A DNA stretch of 38,370 nt, from positions 1 to 38,370 of the forward strand of contig CANEXL010000006.1 in assembly GCA_947443745.1 (NCBI GenBank), given 5' to 3'. This document shows, in pieces, positions 8,449 through 16,901 of the stretch. The translations under genes were made by a program, and so were the position numbers. The notes below the pieces were generated by a model that was given only the letters and a program-made list of their open reading frames with translations, had not been told where the DNA came from and made no database searches. This stretch comes from Microbacteriaceae bacterium (GTDB lineage: Bacteria; Actinomycetota; Actinomycetes; Actinomycetales; Microbacteriaceae). Position 1 is the stretch's first letter, and each line of letters begins with the position of its first letter.

Positions 8449-8487
8449 GTACTGCAGGGGCGAGGGTTGTCCCCACCCCTGCAGTAC
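8449..8487 (-). other. Strong intercistronic hairpin after binding protein 2
   Basis: The 12-base arms 8449-8460 and 8476-8487 are perfectly complementary, and GGG/CCC inside the loop (464-466 with 471-473 of the 8000s) can extend the structure. It stands 14 bases after the binding-protein stop on the minus strand and lacks a U-tract. This position is typical of hairpins that protect the binding-protein part of a polycistronic mRNA. Confidence 0.7.
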
Positions 8488-8501
8488 TCACTATCGGACG
8501 G

Positions 8502-9491
8502 TTAGAGCTTGTCCGAAGGGGTGGTGGTGGCAGCGTTCGTGATGTCAACGAGGTTGGCATCAACAGCGATGAAGCTCTTTGCAGGAAGCGTGCCATCCTT
8601 CTGGTAGGCAAGCAGGTCTGCATCGATCATCTTCAGGATCGAAGGCCAAGGCTGGTCGATGGTGGCGAGGAAGTTTCCGCCAGCTTCGATACCCGCGATT
8701 GCCTCGCTCGATGCGTCAACACCGGTGACTACGGCGGCAGAACCAGCCTCGGTTACACCCTTGAGGGCACCGAGGGCGGCGTCATCCCAACCAACCCAGA
8801 CGGCATCCAGTCCACCGGGGTGAGCTGTCAGGTAGTCCGCGACCAAGGCGAGAGCCTCGGTACGACCGGTTGCAGGGGACTTGACCTTCTGAACATCGCC
8901 ACCGGCAATGTTGGCGCCGGCTTTGATGAGAGCATCCTTAGCCAAACCTGCGCGCATGCGGATACCGGGGTGAGGATCGTGGCCGATGACCATGATGTTC
9001 TTGCCCTTGAGGCCGCCAATTTTCGCGCTGATTGCGCCCAACGTCTGGTCGACGATGCCTTGCTGGTTGGTGGTGATGTTTGTGACGAAGGCGTCAGAAA
9101 CAGCTGTTGCACTGTCCATCGCGAAGATGGGGATCTTTGCATCCTTGGCAGCGGTGACGATCGAACCAATGGAAGCTACGTCAGTGTAGCCATCAAAGAT
9201 TGCGTCGGCGCCCTGGCCGATGGCGCTCTCCACAGCAGGGTTCATCTTCGTGAAGTCGAAGTCACCCTGAATCATGGTGAGCTCCCAGCCATTGGTCGCG
9301 GCTTCGGCTGTAACAGCCTTAACCCACCAAGCACCGATAGGTGTCTGGTTGCCAGAGGTGAAAGCAATGACCTTGAAAGGCTTTGCTGAGGCGGTGTCGG
9401 TGCTGGCGGTGGTGGAGCAGCCCGTCAGTCCGATGGCGGCAATGGCGGCAATTGCAGCAATCGCCACCACTCCTGTGAACTTTTTACGCAT
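8502..9491 (-). CDS. Ribose-type ABC transporter substrate-binding lipoprotein 2
   Basis: The 329-residue protein is a paralogue of the one at 6466-7464. It has the same lipoprotein signal with Cys25 in LTGC, the same first half (KPFKVIAFTSGNQTPIGAWW), and the same length. It follows the permease gene directly, so this is likely the original partner of the transporter, and the other copy came from duplication. Differences cluster in the middle and in the last third, the regions that form the ligand cleft in RbsB-like proteins, so the two may bind different sugars. The leader has a strong AAAGGAG ribosome site. Confidence 0.9.
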   Translation of the reverse strand: MRKKFTGVVAIAAIAAIAAIGLTGCSTTASTDTASAKPFKVIAFTSGNQTPIGAWWVKAVTAEAATNGWELTMIQGDFDFTKMNPAVESAIGQGADAIFDGYTDVASIGSIVTAAKDAKIPIFAMDSATAVSDAFVTNITTNQQGIVDQTLGAISAKIGGLKGKNIMVIGHDPHPGIRMRAGLAKDALIKAGANIAGGDVQKVKSPATGRTEALALVADYLTAHPGGLDAVWVGWDDAALGALKGVTEAGSAAVVTGVDASSEAIAGIEAGGNFLATIDQPWPSILKMIDADLLAYQKDGTLPAKSFIAVDANLVDITNAATTTPSDKL

Positions 9492-9574
9492 TTTCTTACT
9501 CCTTTGTTGTGATTGCGTTTATTTTTGTGGTGTCCGGGCGACGAATAGGGGGGGTGGAGGTCGCTCGGTTTTTA

Positions 9575-9603
9575 CGTGAGAAGCGCTTGCGCTACCTTTC
9601 ACG
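9575..9603 (-). other. Hairpin overlapping the permease stop codon
   Basis: CGTGA pairs with TCACG at the base, and AGCG with CGCT at the tip around CTTG. The structure spans the permease stop codon (9592-9594), so translating ribosomes would disturb it. It resembles the hairpin at 7538-7566 before the paralogous binding protein. Confidence 0.55.
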
Positions 9604-10560
9604 ATTCTTAAGGGAGGACAGTGTCACGGCCGCAATAATGATCAGACCCGTCACCACCTGTTGGACATACGAGTTCACGCCCAGGATGTTGAGCCCATTG
9701 CTCATGACGCCAATGATGGTGACACCGACCATGGTGCCGCCGAGGTTAGCCATTCCCGATCGAATGACGGTCATGCCCAAGAAGACTGCGGCCACAGAGA
9801 ACATCATGTTGTCGCTGCCTTGGACGGCGCTTGCACTACCCAAACGTGCGGCCAAGAGAATACCGCCGATGGCCGAGACAAGTCCGGCCAAGGTGAAGGC
9901 GAGCAGGCGGGCACGGCGCACGTTGACGCCGGAGAGCCGCGCAACTTCTTGGTTTCCTCCCGTTGCGTGCCAGCTACGACCAATGGTCGTGAACCGCAGA
10001 GTCCCCCAGATGATGAGTGAAATAACGATGGCGATGTACACCGGGAGGGGAACGTTCAGGAACTTGCCCTGACCGAGGTTGTTGAAGCCCTCGGGGAGGC
10101 TGAACAGTGTCGTTCCTGCCGTCACCAGGTACGCCAAACCAACGACGGAGGTCATCGTGGCCAAGGTCGCGACGAATGCCGACAACCGGAGGTAGGCAAT
10201 GAGAAAACCATTCGCGAGGCCGATGAGCAACCCCACACCGGCGGCAACCGAAATGGCGGTCCACATGGGTACGCCTCCGAGCATCAAGGCAGCCGCGACG
10301 GCACCAGCGAGGCTGGAAGTCGCCCCAAGCGACAGATCAAAGTCACCGACGACCATGACGACCGTTTGGGCGCTCGCGATAATCGCCAAGATAGAGACTT
10401 GAAAGAGAATATTTTTCACATTGGTAAAGCTCAGAAAGACATCCGGTCGCATCGCGAAGAAGAAGGCAATGAGCGCGATGAGCGCGATGACCGTTCCTCC
10501 CTGCAGAAGGGTTCTCCCCAGTGAGCGGCCTGGCTTGGCCGGCGCATTAGTTGTTGACAT
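9592..10560 (-). CDS. Ribose-type ABC transporter permease
   Basis: The 322-residue membrane protein is RbsC-like, with about ten hydrophobic segments and the family's GDFDLSLGATSSLAGAV region. I chose ATG 10560 (MSTTNAPAKPG), which gives a 14-base overlap with the ATPase gene; the longer frame to 10668 has an unlikely Arg-rich start. It forms the channel for a sugar, working with the ATPase upstream and the binding protein downstream. As usual for this family it should act as a homodimer. Confidence 0.9.
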   Translation of the reverse strand: MSTTNAPAKPGRSLGRTLLQGGTVIALIALIAFFFAMRPDVFLSFTNVKNILFQVSILAIIASAQTVVMVVGDFDLSLGATSSLAGAVAAALMLGGVPMWTAISVAAGVGLLIGLANGFLIAYLRLSAFVATLATMTSVVGLAYLVTAGTTLFSLPEGFNNLGQGKFLNVPLPVYIAIVISLIIWGTLRFTTIGRSWHATGGNQEVARLSGVNVRRARLLAFTLAGLVSAIGGILLAARLGSASAVQGSDNMMFSVAAVFLGMTVIRSGMANLGGTMVGVTIIGVMSNGLNILGVNSYVQQVVTGLIIIAAVTLSSLKNRER

Positions 10561-12085
10561 GAGAGTCTGCCTTTCCGTAGCAGTAAGCGAGAAGAATTTC
10601 TTCGGTGGCCTCGGAGGCCTGGACTTCACCCGAGATCTGACCCTCGTGCATGATGATGATGCGGTCACTCATTCCCATGAGTTCCGGAAGCTCAGAACTC
10701 ACGGCGACCACGGTCGTGCCGCCGGCCGCAAGTTCACGAATCAACCGGTAGATTTCCGCCTTCGTTCCAACGTCAATTCCACGGGTTGGCTCATCCATGA
10801 GCAACACCTTGGGCTTGCGCGCCAGCATTTTTGCCAGAACAACTTTTTGCTGGTTGCCGCCGGAGAGTTCACCGACTGGCTGACGTTGACCGCGAGCCTT
10901 GATCTGAAGATCCAGCATCCCTTGTCGCGTGATGTCGACAATGCGGGAACCCGAAACGAAGCCAAACGAACTCACGCCGGGAATGTTGGCCAGAGCAATG
11001 TTGTCTTGAATGGTCGCACTGAGAATGACGCCCTGGCTGCGACGTTCCTCGGGAACGAGAGCGATTCCGGCTTCCAGCGCGCGACTGACCCCGGGAGACG
11101 GACGCAGTGTCTTGTCGCCGACCGTGATGGTTCCCGCGGTGTGCTTTTGAGCCCCCGCCAGGATGCGGAGCAACTCGCTGCGGCCAGAACCGGCCAGGCC
11201 ACCAATTCCGAGGACCTCACCCTTGTGGGCCGTAAACGAGATGTCCTTTACCTTGCGGCCGTCAACCTTCTCCACGGTGAGAGCAACGGTTGATGTCGCG
11301 GTGCCACGCTCGGGGTACAGCTCCCCGGCCGCTCGGCCCACCATGGTCGAAATGACCTCGTCGATGTTGGAGTCGGCAACATTCTTCGTGATAATGGTCT
11401 CACCGTTGCGCATGATGGTGAGGCGATCGCACAACTCAAAGACTTCTTCGAGACGGTGCGACACATAGACAATGGCGACACCCTGATCGCGAAGCTTTCG
11501 CAGCACGGCAAACAAGTCTTTGATTTCGGTATCCGTCAGCGAGGCTGTTGGCTCATCCAGAATGAGAACCTGCGCATTTGTCGCAAGAGCCCGGGCAAAA
11601 GCAACCATGGTTTGCTGCACGGGCGACAGCTCTCCCGCAAGCTTTCCCAGCGGAATTGTCTGGTTGAGACGATCAAGTTGTTCTTGCGCGCCACGGCGAA
11701 GAGTTTTCCATTGCACGAGACCACCACGGTTGGGAGTTTGCTCGCCCAACATGATGTTTTCGGCAACGCTAATAGAAGGAATGATCGACAGCTCTTGGTA
11801 GAGCGCAACGATGCCCGCACGGTTAGCCACACGAACGTTGGCAAACTCAACGTCACTTCCGTTTTGAACGATGGTGCCCGAATCCGGAGTGTACAAACCC
11901 GTGAGAACTTTTACGAGAGTCGACTTTCCGGCGCCGTTCTCTCCGAGCAATGCGTGAATCTCACCCTTACGGACAGAGAGCTGCGCTCCGCTGAGGGCAT
12001 GGACGCCGTCAAAGTGCTTAAAGATGTCCCGAGCTTCGAGAGCAATCGTGTGAGATGAATCTTCGGTCGTTAAAGCCGCGTTCAT
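10547..12085 (-). CDS. Sugar ABC transporter ATPase with two nucleotide-binding domains (RbsA/MglA type)
   Basis: This 512-residue protein is a fused double ATPase of the CUT2 class. Domain one has a Walker A loop at 48-56 (GENGAGKST), a degenerate signature LSPVQQ and Walker B ILDEPTASL. Domain two has a relaxed Walker A (GLAGSGRSE), a full signature LSGGNQQ and Walker B LMDEPTRGID. This asymmetry is normal for the class. It powers uptake through the permease at 9592. Its start codon overlaps the stop of the zinc dehydrogenase by 4 bases, which ties transport to catabolism in one transcript. Confidence 0.93.
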   Translation of the reverse strand: MNAALTTEDSSHTIALEARDIFKHFDGVHALSGAQLSVRKGEIHALLGENGAGKSTLVKVLTGLYTPDSGTIVQNGSDVEFANVRVANRAGIVALYQELSIIPSISVAENIMLGEQTPNRGGLVQWKTLRRGAQEQLDRLNQTIPLGKLAGELSPVQQTMVAFARALATNAQVLILDEPTASLTDTEIKDLFAVLRKLRDQGVAIVYVSHRLEEVFELCDRLTIMRNGETIITKNVADSNIDEVISTMVGRAAGELYPERGTATSTVALTVEKVDGRKVKDISFTAHKGEVLGIGGLAGSGRSELLRILAGAQKHTAGTITVGDKTLRPSPGVSRALEAGIALVPEERRSQGVILSATIQDNIALANIPGVSSFGFVSGSRIVDITRQGMLDLQIKARGQRQPVGELSGGNQQKVVLAKMLARKPKVLLMDEPTRGIDVGTKAEIYRLIRELAAGGTTVVAVSSELPELMGMSDRIIIMHEGQISGEVQASEATEEILLAYCYGKADSHVNN

Positions 12086-13152
12086 TTCGAACCTCCTAGA
12101 TCGGGCATGTCGTTGCAGCGAATGACGACTTTGGGAAAGCGGCCACTGACGTGCATGTCAAATGCCTCGGTGGCGTCTTCCAAGTCAAAGATGGACTGGG
12201 TCAGCTCCGACACATCCAGATGCGGCAAAATCTGCAGCGCCCGCGGGAAGGTGTAGGGCGAGATGAAGACACCCGTGACGGTCAGTTCCTTGAGGTACAG
12301 GTAGTCCGACAGGTTCAGGGGCATTTCGAAATCGTGCGGGTACATGGCCCCGTAAATCACGGTCGCACCCTTGGCGGCGATATCGAGCAGACCGGAGACG
12401 GCCCGAGGGGATCCCGACGCGTCGATCACGATGTCGTACCCCTGACCATTGGTGATGGCATCGGTGCGCTCGCCCTGGTTTTCCCCAACGGGGTCAATCA
12501 CGAACTCTGCACCGTGACGCAACGCCATTTCGCGACGCTCGGCGATGGGCTCAATGAGGGTGAGCGAGGTGGCGCCGTTCATCTTCATGAGCTGCAAGAC
12601 GAGTTGGCCGATGGGGCCCCCGCCACAGATAGCAACACGGTCGCCCAAACGGATGTTGGTCTTGTCGGCAATGCGAACCGCCACCGACGTTGGCTCCAGC
12701 AAGCAGCCCTTGAGCAGGCTCACATCATCCGGAAGCTTGTAGACCTGCGATTCGTGCCACGTCACCGTCTCGGCCATTCCCGGGCGGTTGTAATCCTGGA
12801 TGTTCTCGCAGAACTGCTGGGTTCCCGTGCGGCACGGCGTGCAGGTTCCGCAGAAACGGAGGAAGTTGCCCGCAACGCGATCACCGACGATCAGGCCGTT
12901 GCGGGTAGCTTTTGCCCCGAGGGCTTCGATGACACCAGAGAGCTCATGGCCGAGCCCAATGGGGACATCCGTTCCAAAGAATCCCTCCGCGAGGTGGGGG
13001 TCGGAGCCGCAAATCGCAGAGTAGGCGACGCGAATGCGCACATCCTCTGGCCCAAGGTCTTGCTCAGGGAAATCAACGACACCAATGCGACCGCGCGTGG
13101 CCTCGTCGGGGTCCCGAAGGCTTCCGACTTTCGTCACTGCGACTGTTCTCAT
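12082..13152 (-). CDS. Zinc-dependent alcohol/polyol dehydrogenase (sorbitol dehydrogenase family)
   Basis: From ATG 13152, chosen for its GGAG ribosome site (the frame also runs to 13179), the protein has 356 residues. Catalytic zinc ligands are Cys48 and His69-Glu70 (GLGHELSG). The structural zinc site is Cys101, 104, 107 and 115 in the CxxCxxCx7C pattern. A cofactor loop GGGPIG follows in the middle. The family oxidises polyols, sugar alcohols or threonine with NAD(P). In the operon it lies between the transketolase pair and the transporter, so it likely makes the ketose for the next steps. Confidence 0.9.
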   Translation of the reverse strand: MRTVAVTKVGSLRDPDEATRGRIGVVDFPEQDLGPEDVRIRVAYSAICGSDPHLAEGFFGTDVPIGLGHELSGVIEALGAKATRNGLIVGDRVAGNFLRFCGTCTPCRTGTQQFCENIQDYNRPGMAETVTWHESQVYKLPDDVSLLKGCLLEPTSVAVRIADKTNIRLGDRVAICGGGPIGQLVLQLMKMNGATSLTLIEPIAERREMALRHGAEFVIDPVGENQGERTDAITNGQGYDIVIDASGSPRAVSGLLDIAAKGATVIYGAMYPHDFEMPLNLSDYLYLKELTVTGVFISPYTFPRALQILPHLDVSELTQSIFDLEDATEAFDMHVSGRFPKVVIRCNDMPDLGGSK

Positions 13153-13223
13153 GATGTTTCTCCGTTGATTGTCATGCATTGCTTCAGGTAAAGAGGTGTG
13201 GCTGTGGGGCGGGATGGTGCAGG

Positions 13224-14189
13224 TCAGGCCGTGGCGGCAATCACACGACGGGTCGCGGCCTTGGTGGCCTCGAGGCCGTAGCCGTACTTATCACGGAGTT
13301 GCTCGTCTTCACCGAAGCCGGCAAAAACCTGAGGGATACCGAGACGCTCGAAGGCCGTGAGGTGCAGCCCCCGGTCAGCGACGACGTCGGCAACGCGCGA
13401 GGCAAGACCGCCGTAGGCAAGGTGGTCTTCGACGATGACAAACCGACCGCCGGTCTCTTCGGCACACTGCGCGACGAGATCCGCATCAATGGGCTTGAGC
13501 GTGAACATGTCAATGACGCGAACGTTGAAGCCTTCGACAGCAAGCTCTTCAGCAGCCTCGAGCGCCTGGGCAACGACGGTTCCGTGCGTGAAGATCGTGG
13601 CATCGGTTCCCTGGCGGGCAACGATTCCTTTTCCAATGCGAATGTCGTGCTGGCCGGGCTCGTAGAGAACCTTGTCGCTCTTGCCTACAGCCAAGCGGAT
13701 GTAGAGGGGGCCGGGCATCGCCATGGACTGGCGAAGGACTTCGCCCACCATGAGGGGGTCACCGATGGAGGTGACGGTCATGTTCGTCAGGGCACACATG
13801 AGCGCGAGGTCTTCGACGGCGTAGTGGGTCGAGCCACCGTTACCGACGAGACCGCCGTGCGTACCAATGATCTTGACGGGCAAGTTCGGGTAACAGATGT
13901 CGCTCCGAATCTGCTCGAGAGCTCGCATGCTCAAGAAGGGCAGCATGCCGGAGACGACGGGGATGTTGCCGTCGTAGGCCAGACCGGAGGCGATGCCGAC
14001 GCAGACCTGCTCGGCAAGTCCGACGTCGACGAAACGCTCAGGGTACTTGTCACGGAACTCCACCAGAGTCGCGCCGATGTCTGGCGTCAGTACCCACAGG
14101 TTGTCGTGAGTCTCACCGAGTTCAGCGAGGGTCGTTCCGATAACGGAACGCGCGGAGAGCATTTCTCCAAATGTGAATGTCTCAGCCAT
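13224..14189 (-). CDS. Split transketolase, C-terminal (pyrimidine-binding) subunit
   Basis: The 321-residue protein matches the C-terminal half of transketolase, with the catalytic Glu60 in VGLAEQ that activates thiamine diphosphate, and a GGSTHYAVED motif near 118-126. It pairs with the N-terminal subunit upstream (one-base overlap). At residue 132 (LALMCALTNM) it has Cys where I recall a conserved Arg that holds the substrate phosphate in transketolases. The later YIRLAVGK also lacks a second Arg common in split enzymes. This may mean that the donor ketose is not phosphorylated, or is modified at its far end. Start and frame are secure. Confidence 0.9.
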   Translation of the reverse strand: MAETFTFGEMLSARSVIGTTLAELGETHDNLWVLTPDIGATLVEFRDKYPERFVDVGLAEQVCVGIASGLAYDGNIPVVSGMLPFLSMRALEQIRSDICYPNLPVKIIGTHGGLVGNGGSTHYAVEDLALMCALTNMTVTSIGDPLMVGEVLRQSMAMPGPLYIRLAVGKSDKVLYEPGQHDIRIGKGIVARQGTDATIFTHGTVVAQALEAAEELAVEGFNVRVIDMFTLKPIDADLVAQCAEETGGRFVIVEDHLAYGGLASRVADVVADRGLHLTAFERLGIPQVFAGFGEDEQLRDKYGYGLEATKAATRRVIAATA

Positions 14190-15067
14190 TAGACCGTCTC
14201 CTTCTTACGTGTCGAGTTCAGAGCGGTCATTGCCTTTTCAAGGTCGGCTGCTCCGAGGCGGCCAGCGTGCCAGGCGAGGTTCTTCTCCATGAAGTCCACG
14301 CCCTTGCCCTTGATGGTTTCGCAGATGATGACGGTGGGGCGTTTGCTATCGGATGCGGGGAGGGCATCCACAGCGGCAACAAGTTGTCCCATGTCGTGGC
14401 CGTCGACCATGACGACGTTCCAGCCAAAGGCCGCCCACTTGTCGGGGTAGGGCTCGAAGGCGACGCGCTCTTCGGCGAAGCTCGTCATGAGCTGACGGTT
14501 GCGGTCAACGAACGCAACAATGTTGCCGAGCTCGTTGCTCCGGGCGGCCATGGCCGCCTCCCAGACCGAACCTTCGCCGGTTTCGCCATCGCCCAGAACG
14601 CAGAAGACGCGGTGGGTGTCGCCGCGACCGCGGGCACTGAGTGCCATGCCGACAGCGATGGGAAGACCGTGACCGAGCGAACCAGTGGAGCATTCGACGC
14701 CGGGAAGTTGAACCTTGCAGGGATGCATGCCGTAGGCGCTATCGAGCTGCCCGTAGGTTTCGACGATTCCCTCATAGGAGAAGAAGCCGCGCATCGCCAT
14801 GGCAATGTACATGCAGACGGCCGCGTGACCTTTGCTCAAGACGAAGCGGTCGCGGGCCGGGTTGGCAATGTTGGTGGGATCCACGTTCATGCCGTACTGG
14901 TACAAAACCGTGAGGATATCCGCTACCGAAAGGTCGCCACCAATGTGAACGGCACCTTCATAGGTACCGCAGAGGTGGAGGAGCTTTGACCGGAGTTCAA
15001 AGGCGAGCTCTTCAAGCTCTGCAACGGTGTGGCGGGTTTCGCCCGCGATGAGGGTTGGTTGACCCAT
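14189..15067 (-). CDS. Split transketolase, N-terminal (thiamine-diphosphate-binding) subunit
   Basis: The 292-residue protein begins at ATG 15067, which has a strong GAGGAGG ribosome site; the frame also runs to 15091. It holds the cofactor motif GDGETGEGSVWEAA, followed by VDRNR, plus histidines in SKGHAA, GMHP and SLGHGL that line the active site, and WHAGRL near the end. With the subunit at 13224 it should move two-carbon ketol units between sugars. It is the first gene of the minus-strand locus. Split enzymes of this kind are usual in catabolic loci, apart from the housekeeping one-chain transketolase. Confidence 0.92.
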   Translation of the reverse strand: MGQPTLIAGETRHTVAELEELAFELRSKLLHLCGTYEGAVHIGGDLSVADILTVLYQYGMNVDPTNIANPARDRFVLSKGHAAVCMYIAMAMRGFFSYEGIVETYGQLDSAYGMHPCKVQLPGVECSTGSLGHGLPIAVGMALSARGRGDTHRVFCVLGDGETGEGSVWEAAMAARSNELGNIVAFVDRNRQLMTSFAEERVAFEPYPDKWAAFGWNVVMVDGHDMGQLVAAVDALPASDSKRPTVIICETIKGKGVDFMEKNLAWHAGRLGAADLEKAMTALNSTRKKETV

Positions 15068-15152
15068 CACATGCCTCCTCATTGATGACATTTCGTAGTG
15101 GCTTCAAGAACAAAATCTAAATCTGTCTACTAAATCAGTATCCGATGAAAGT

Positions 15153-15181
15153 ACCGTAGCACCTTCGTGTTTAGATGTAAA
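15153..15181 (-). promoter_or_regulatory. Possible second promoter of the catabolic operon with operator 1
   Basis: On the minus strand TTTACA (15176-15181) and TACGGT (15153-15158) are 17 bases apart. The -35 lies in operator 1 (15170-15181, TTTAG-N2-GTAAA), an imperfect copy of the other two operators. The -10 is a weak match. Confidence 0.4.
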
Positions 15182-15198
15182 CCAGATTGATTTCTGAA

Positions 15199-15227
15199 AA
15201 CATAGCACACAGTGGTTTACAAGTAAA
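15199..15227 (-). promoter_or_regulatory. Candidate main promoter of the catabolic operon with operator 2
   Basis: On the minus strand TTTACT (15222-15227) and TATGTT (15199-15204) are 17 bases apart. The -35 box is one half of operator 2 (15216-15227, TTTAC-AA-GTAAA), so a bound repressor would block RNA polymerase. The promoter is about 130 bases before the first gene. Confidence 0.55.
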
Positions 15228-15238
15228 AGACTTTCTTG

Positions 15239-15268
15239 TTTACAAGTAAATAACAATTGTTCTATGCT
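15239..15268 (+). promoter_or_regulatory. Candidate promoter of the aldehyde dehydrogenase gene with operator 3
   Basis: TTTACA (15239-15244) and TATGCT (15263-15268) are 18 bases apart on the plus strand. Operator 3 (15239-15250) is identical to operator 2 over its 12 bases and covers this -35 box. The MarR gene downstream is the obvious candidate to bind here. Confidence 0.6.
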
Positions 15269-15297
15269 GTTCCCACGATGCGAGCAGCGTAGTTCGC

Positions 15298-15317
15298 ACA
15301 AGACAAGACAAGACAAG
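15298..15317 (+). repeat. Four tandem ACAAG repeats in the aldehyde dehydrogenase leader
   Basis: The 5-base unit ACAAG is repeated four times without change and ends 6 bases before the purine-rich ribosome site of the aldehyde dehydrogenase gene. It lies between the predicted promoter and the start codon, so length changes would alter the leader and not the protein. Confidence 0.85.
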
Positions 15318-15339
15318 ACACAGAGAGGTGCTTGGACTT

Positions 15340-16827
15340 ATGACCGAAAAACTAGAAACCATTCGTACCGGGTTGTTCATCGGTGGCGTTCAGCGCGATA
15401 CCGACAAGACGATCACCATCGTCGATCCCGGTAAAGCCGGAGAGATTGTCGGCTATGCCGCATCCGCTTCTAAGGCTGATGTCGCCGATGCCGTGAAGGC
15501 CGCCCAGACCGCATTCCCCGCGTGGTCCGCCCTGTCGGCTGTTGAGCGTGCCGCCATCATGACCGAAGCCATCAAGGGAATCGCTGACGACCGCGACGCC
15601 GACGCCGAGATTCTCTCGCGCGAAAACGGCAAGGTTCGTTTCGAAGGCTGGATCGACGCCTTGGTGTTCGAAATCCGCTGGAACCTCGCCCTGATGCTGG
15701 CCGGCGACGTCGACACGGGCAAGACCCTTCCCGTCGTTCCTGGCATTCCCGTCAACACCGAAGTGATGTACCAGTCGCTGGGTGTTGTCAGCGTTATTGT
15801 TCCCTTCAACTGGCCCATCGCCATTTTGGGTGCGGCATTGCCTCACGCCCTTCTAGCCGGCAACACGGCCATAGTCAAGCCACCACTGACGGCTCCTCTG
15901 GCGACCGCTCGCCTCGTTCAGCGCCTCGCTGAAAAGCTTCCTGCCGGTGTTTTGAACATTGTGACCGGTGAGGATGCCAACATGGCAGCCCTCATTGAAG
16001 GCCCTGGCGTTGCCAAGGTCTGCTTCACCGGTAGCGTCAACGGTGGCAAGCGCATCATGCAGATGGCGTCGACGTCGCTGACGCGCGTCACGCTTGAGCT
16101 GGGTGGTAACGATGCAGCGGTCTTCTTGGAGGATGCCATCATCGATGACACTCACCTCGATCGCCTCTTCTCCGCTGTCTTCGACACCACGGGCCAGATT
16201 TGCATGAACGCCAAGCGCGTGTACGTGCACGCCTCCCGCATGGACGAGCTCGTCGCTGGCCTCACCGCCCGCCTCGAGAAGACCAAGCTCGGTCACGGTC
16301 TCGACGCCGACACCACGATGGGTCCTTTGCATGCTCCCTCGCAGAAGGTGTTCGTTGATCAGCTGATCAAGGAAGCCAAGGATTCCGGAGCGGATGTTCG
16401 CGAGTTCTCTGAGCTCCCCACGGGCGACCTCGCCGGCGGTAACTTCGTTCGTCCCGCGCTGGTCATCAACCCTGACCCCACGTTGCGGGTTGTCGTTGAA
16501 GAGCAGTTCGGCCCCGTAATCCCGATCATCCCCTTCACGACCGAAGCAGAAGCAATTGCTGCCGCTAACGACACGTGGGCTGGTCTCGGCGGTTCCGTCT
16601 GGAGCGCAAGCCCCGAAGCGGCCCACCGCGTTGGCGCTCAGCTGGCCTGCGGTTACGTCTGGGTCAACGACCACGGAGCAGCTCGTCTCGACCTTCGCGC
16701 CCCCTTTGGTGGCATGAAGGAGTCCGGCTTCGGACGCGAGCAAGGCATCGAAGGTATCCGTGCGTTCCAGGACACGCGTGCCATCGCTACGATCGATGCG
16801 GCCGCGCTAGCAGCGCAAGCTCACTAA
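15340..16827 (+). CDS. NAD(P)-dependent aldehyde dehydrogenase
   Basis: From ATG 15340 (GAGAGG ribosome site 11 bases before; a GTG at 15328 is less likely) the protein has 495 residues, the normal family length. Catalytic Cys288 (GQICMN), general base Glu253 (LELGGND), Asn157 (PFNWP) and Lys180 are all present, so it should be active. It oxidises an aldehyde to an acid in the cytoplasm. It is transcribed away from the transketolase locus from a shared control region, which suggests that it removes an aldehyde made by that pathway. Substrate specificity cannot be read from the sequence. Confidence 0.92.
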   Translation: MTEKLETIRTGLFIGGVQRDTDKTITIVDPGKAGEIVGYAASASKADVADAVKAAQTAFPAWSALSAVERAAIMTEAIKGIADDRDADAEILSRENGKVRFEGWIDALVFEIRWNLALMLAGDVDTGKTLPVVPGIPVNTEVMYQSLGVVSVIVPFNWPIAILGAALPHALLAGNTAIVKPPLTAPLATARLVQRLAEKLPAGVLNIVTGEDANMAALIEGPGVAKVCFTGSVNGGKRIMQMASTSLTRVTLELGGNDAAVFLEDAIIDDTHLDRLFSAVFDTTGQICMNAKRVYVHASRMDELVAGLTARLEKTKLGHGLDADTTMGPLHAPSQKVFVDQLIKEAKDSGADVREFSELPTGDLAGGNFVRPALVINPDPTLRVVVEEQFGPVIPIIPFTTEAEAIAAANDTWAGLGGSVWSASPEAAHRVGAQLACGYVWVNDHGAARLDLRAPFGGMKESGFGREQGIEGIRAFQDTRAIATIDAAALAAQAH

Positions 16828-16901
16828 GACGTAGTGTGTGGTCGGCGGGCGCTTATCGTTCGATGGTTCTCGCCGGCCACTTTAAACCCCTTGGTTATCT
16901 C

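Noticed and set aside
16575-16901. Long N-terminal extension of the MarR frame
   Set aside because: It overlaps the aldehyde dehydrogenase in another frame, is rich in Arg and Ser, and adds nothing to the MarR fold.
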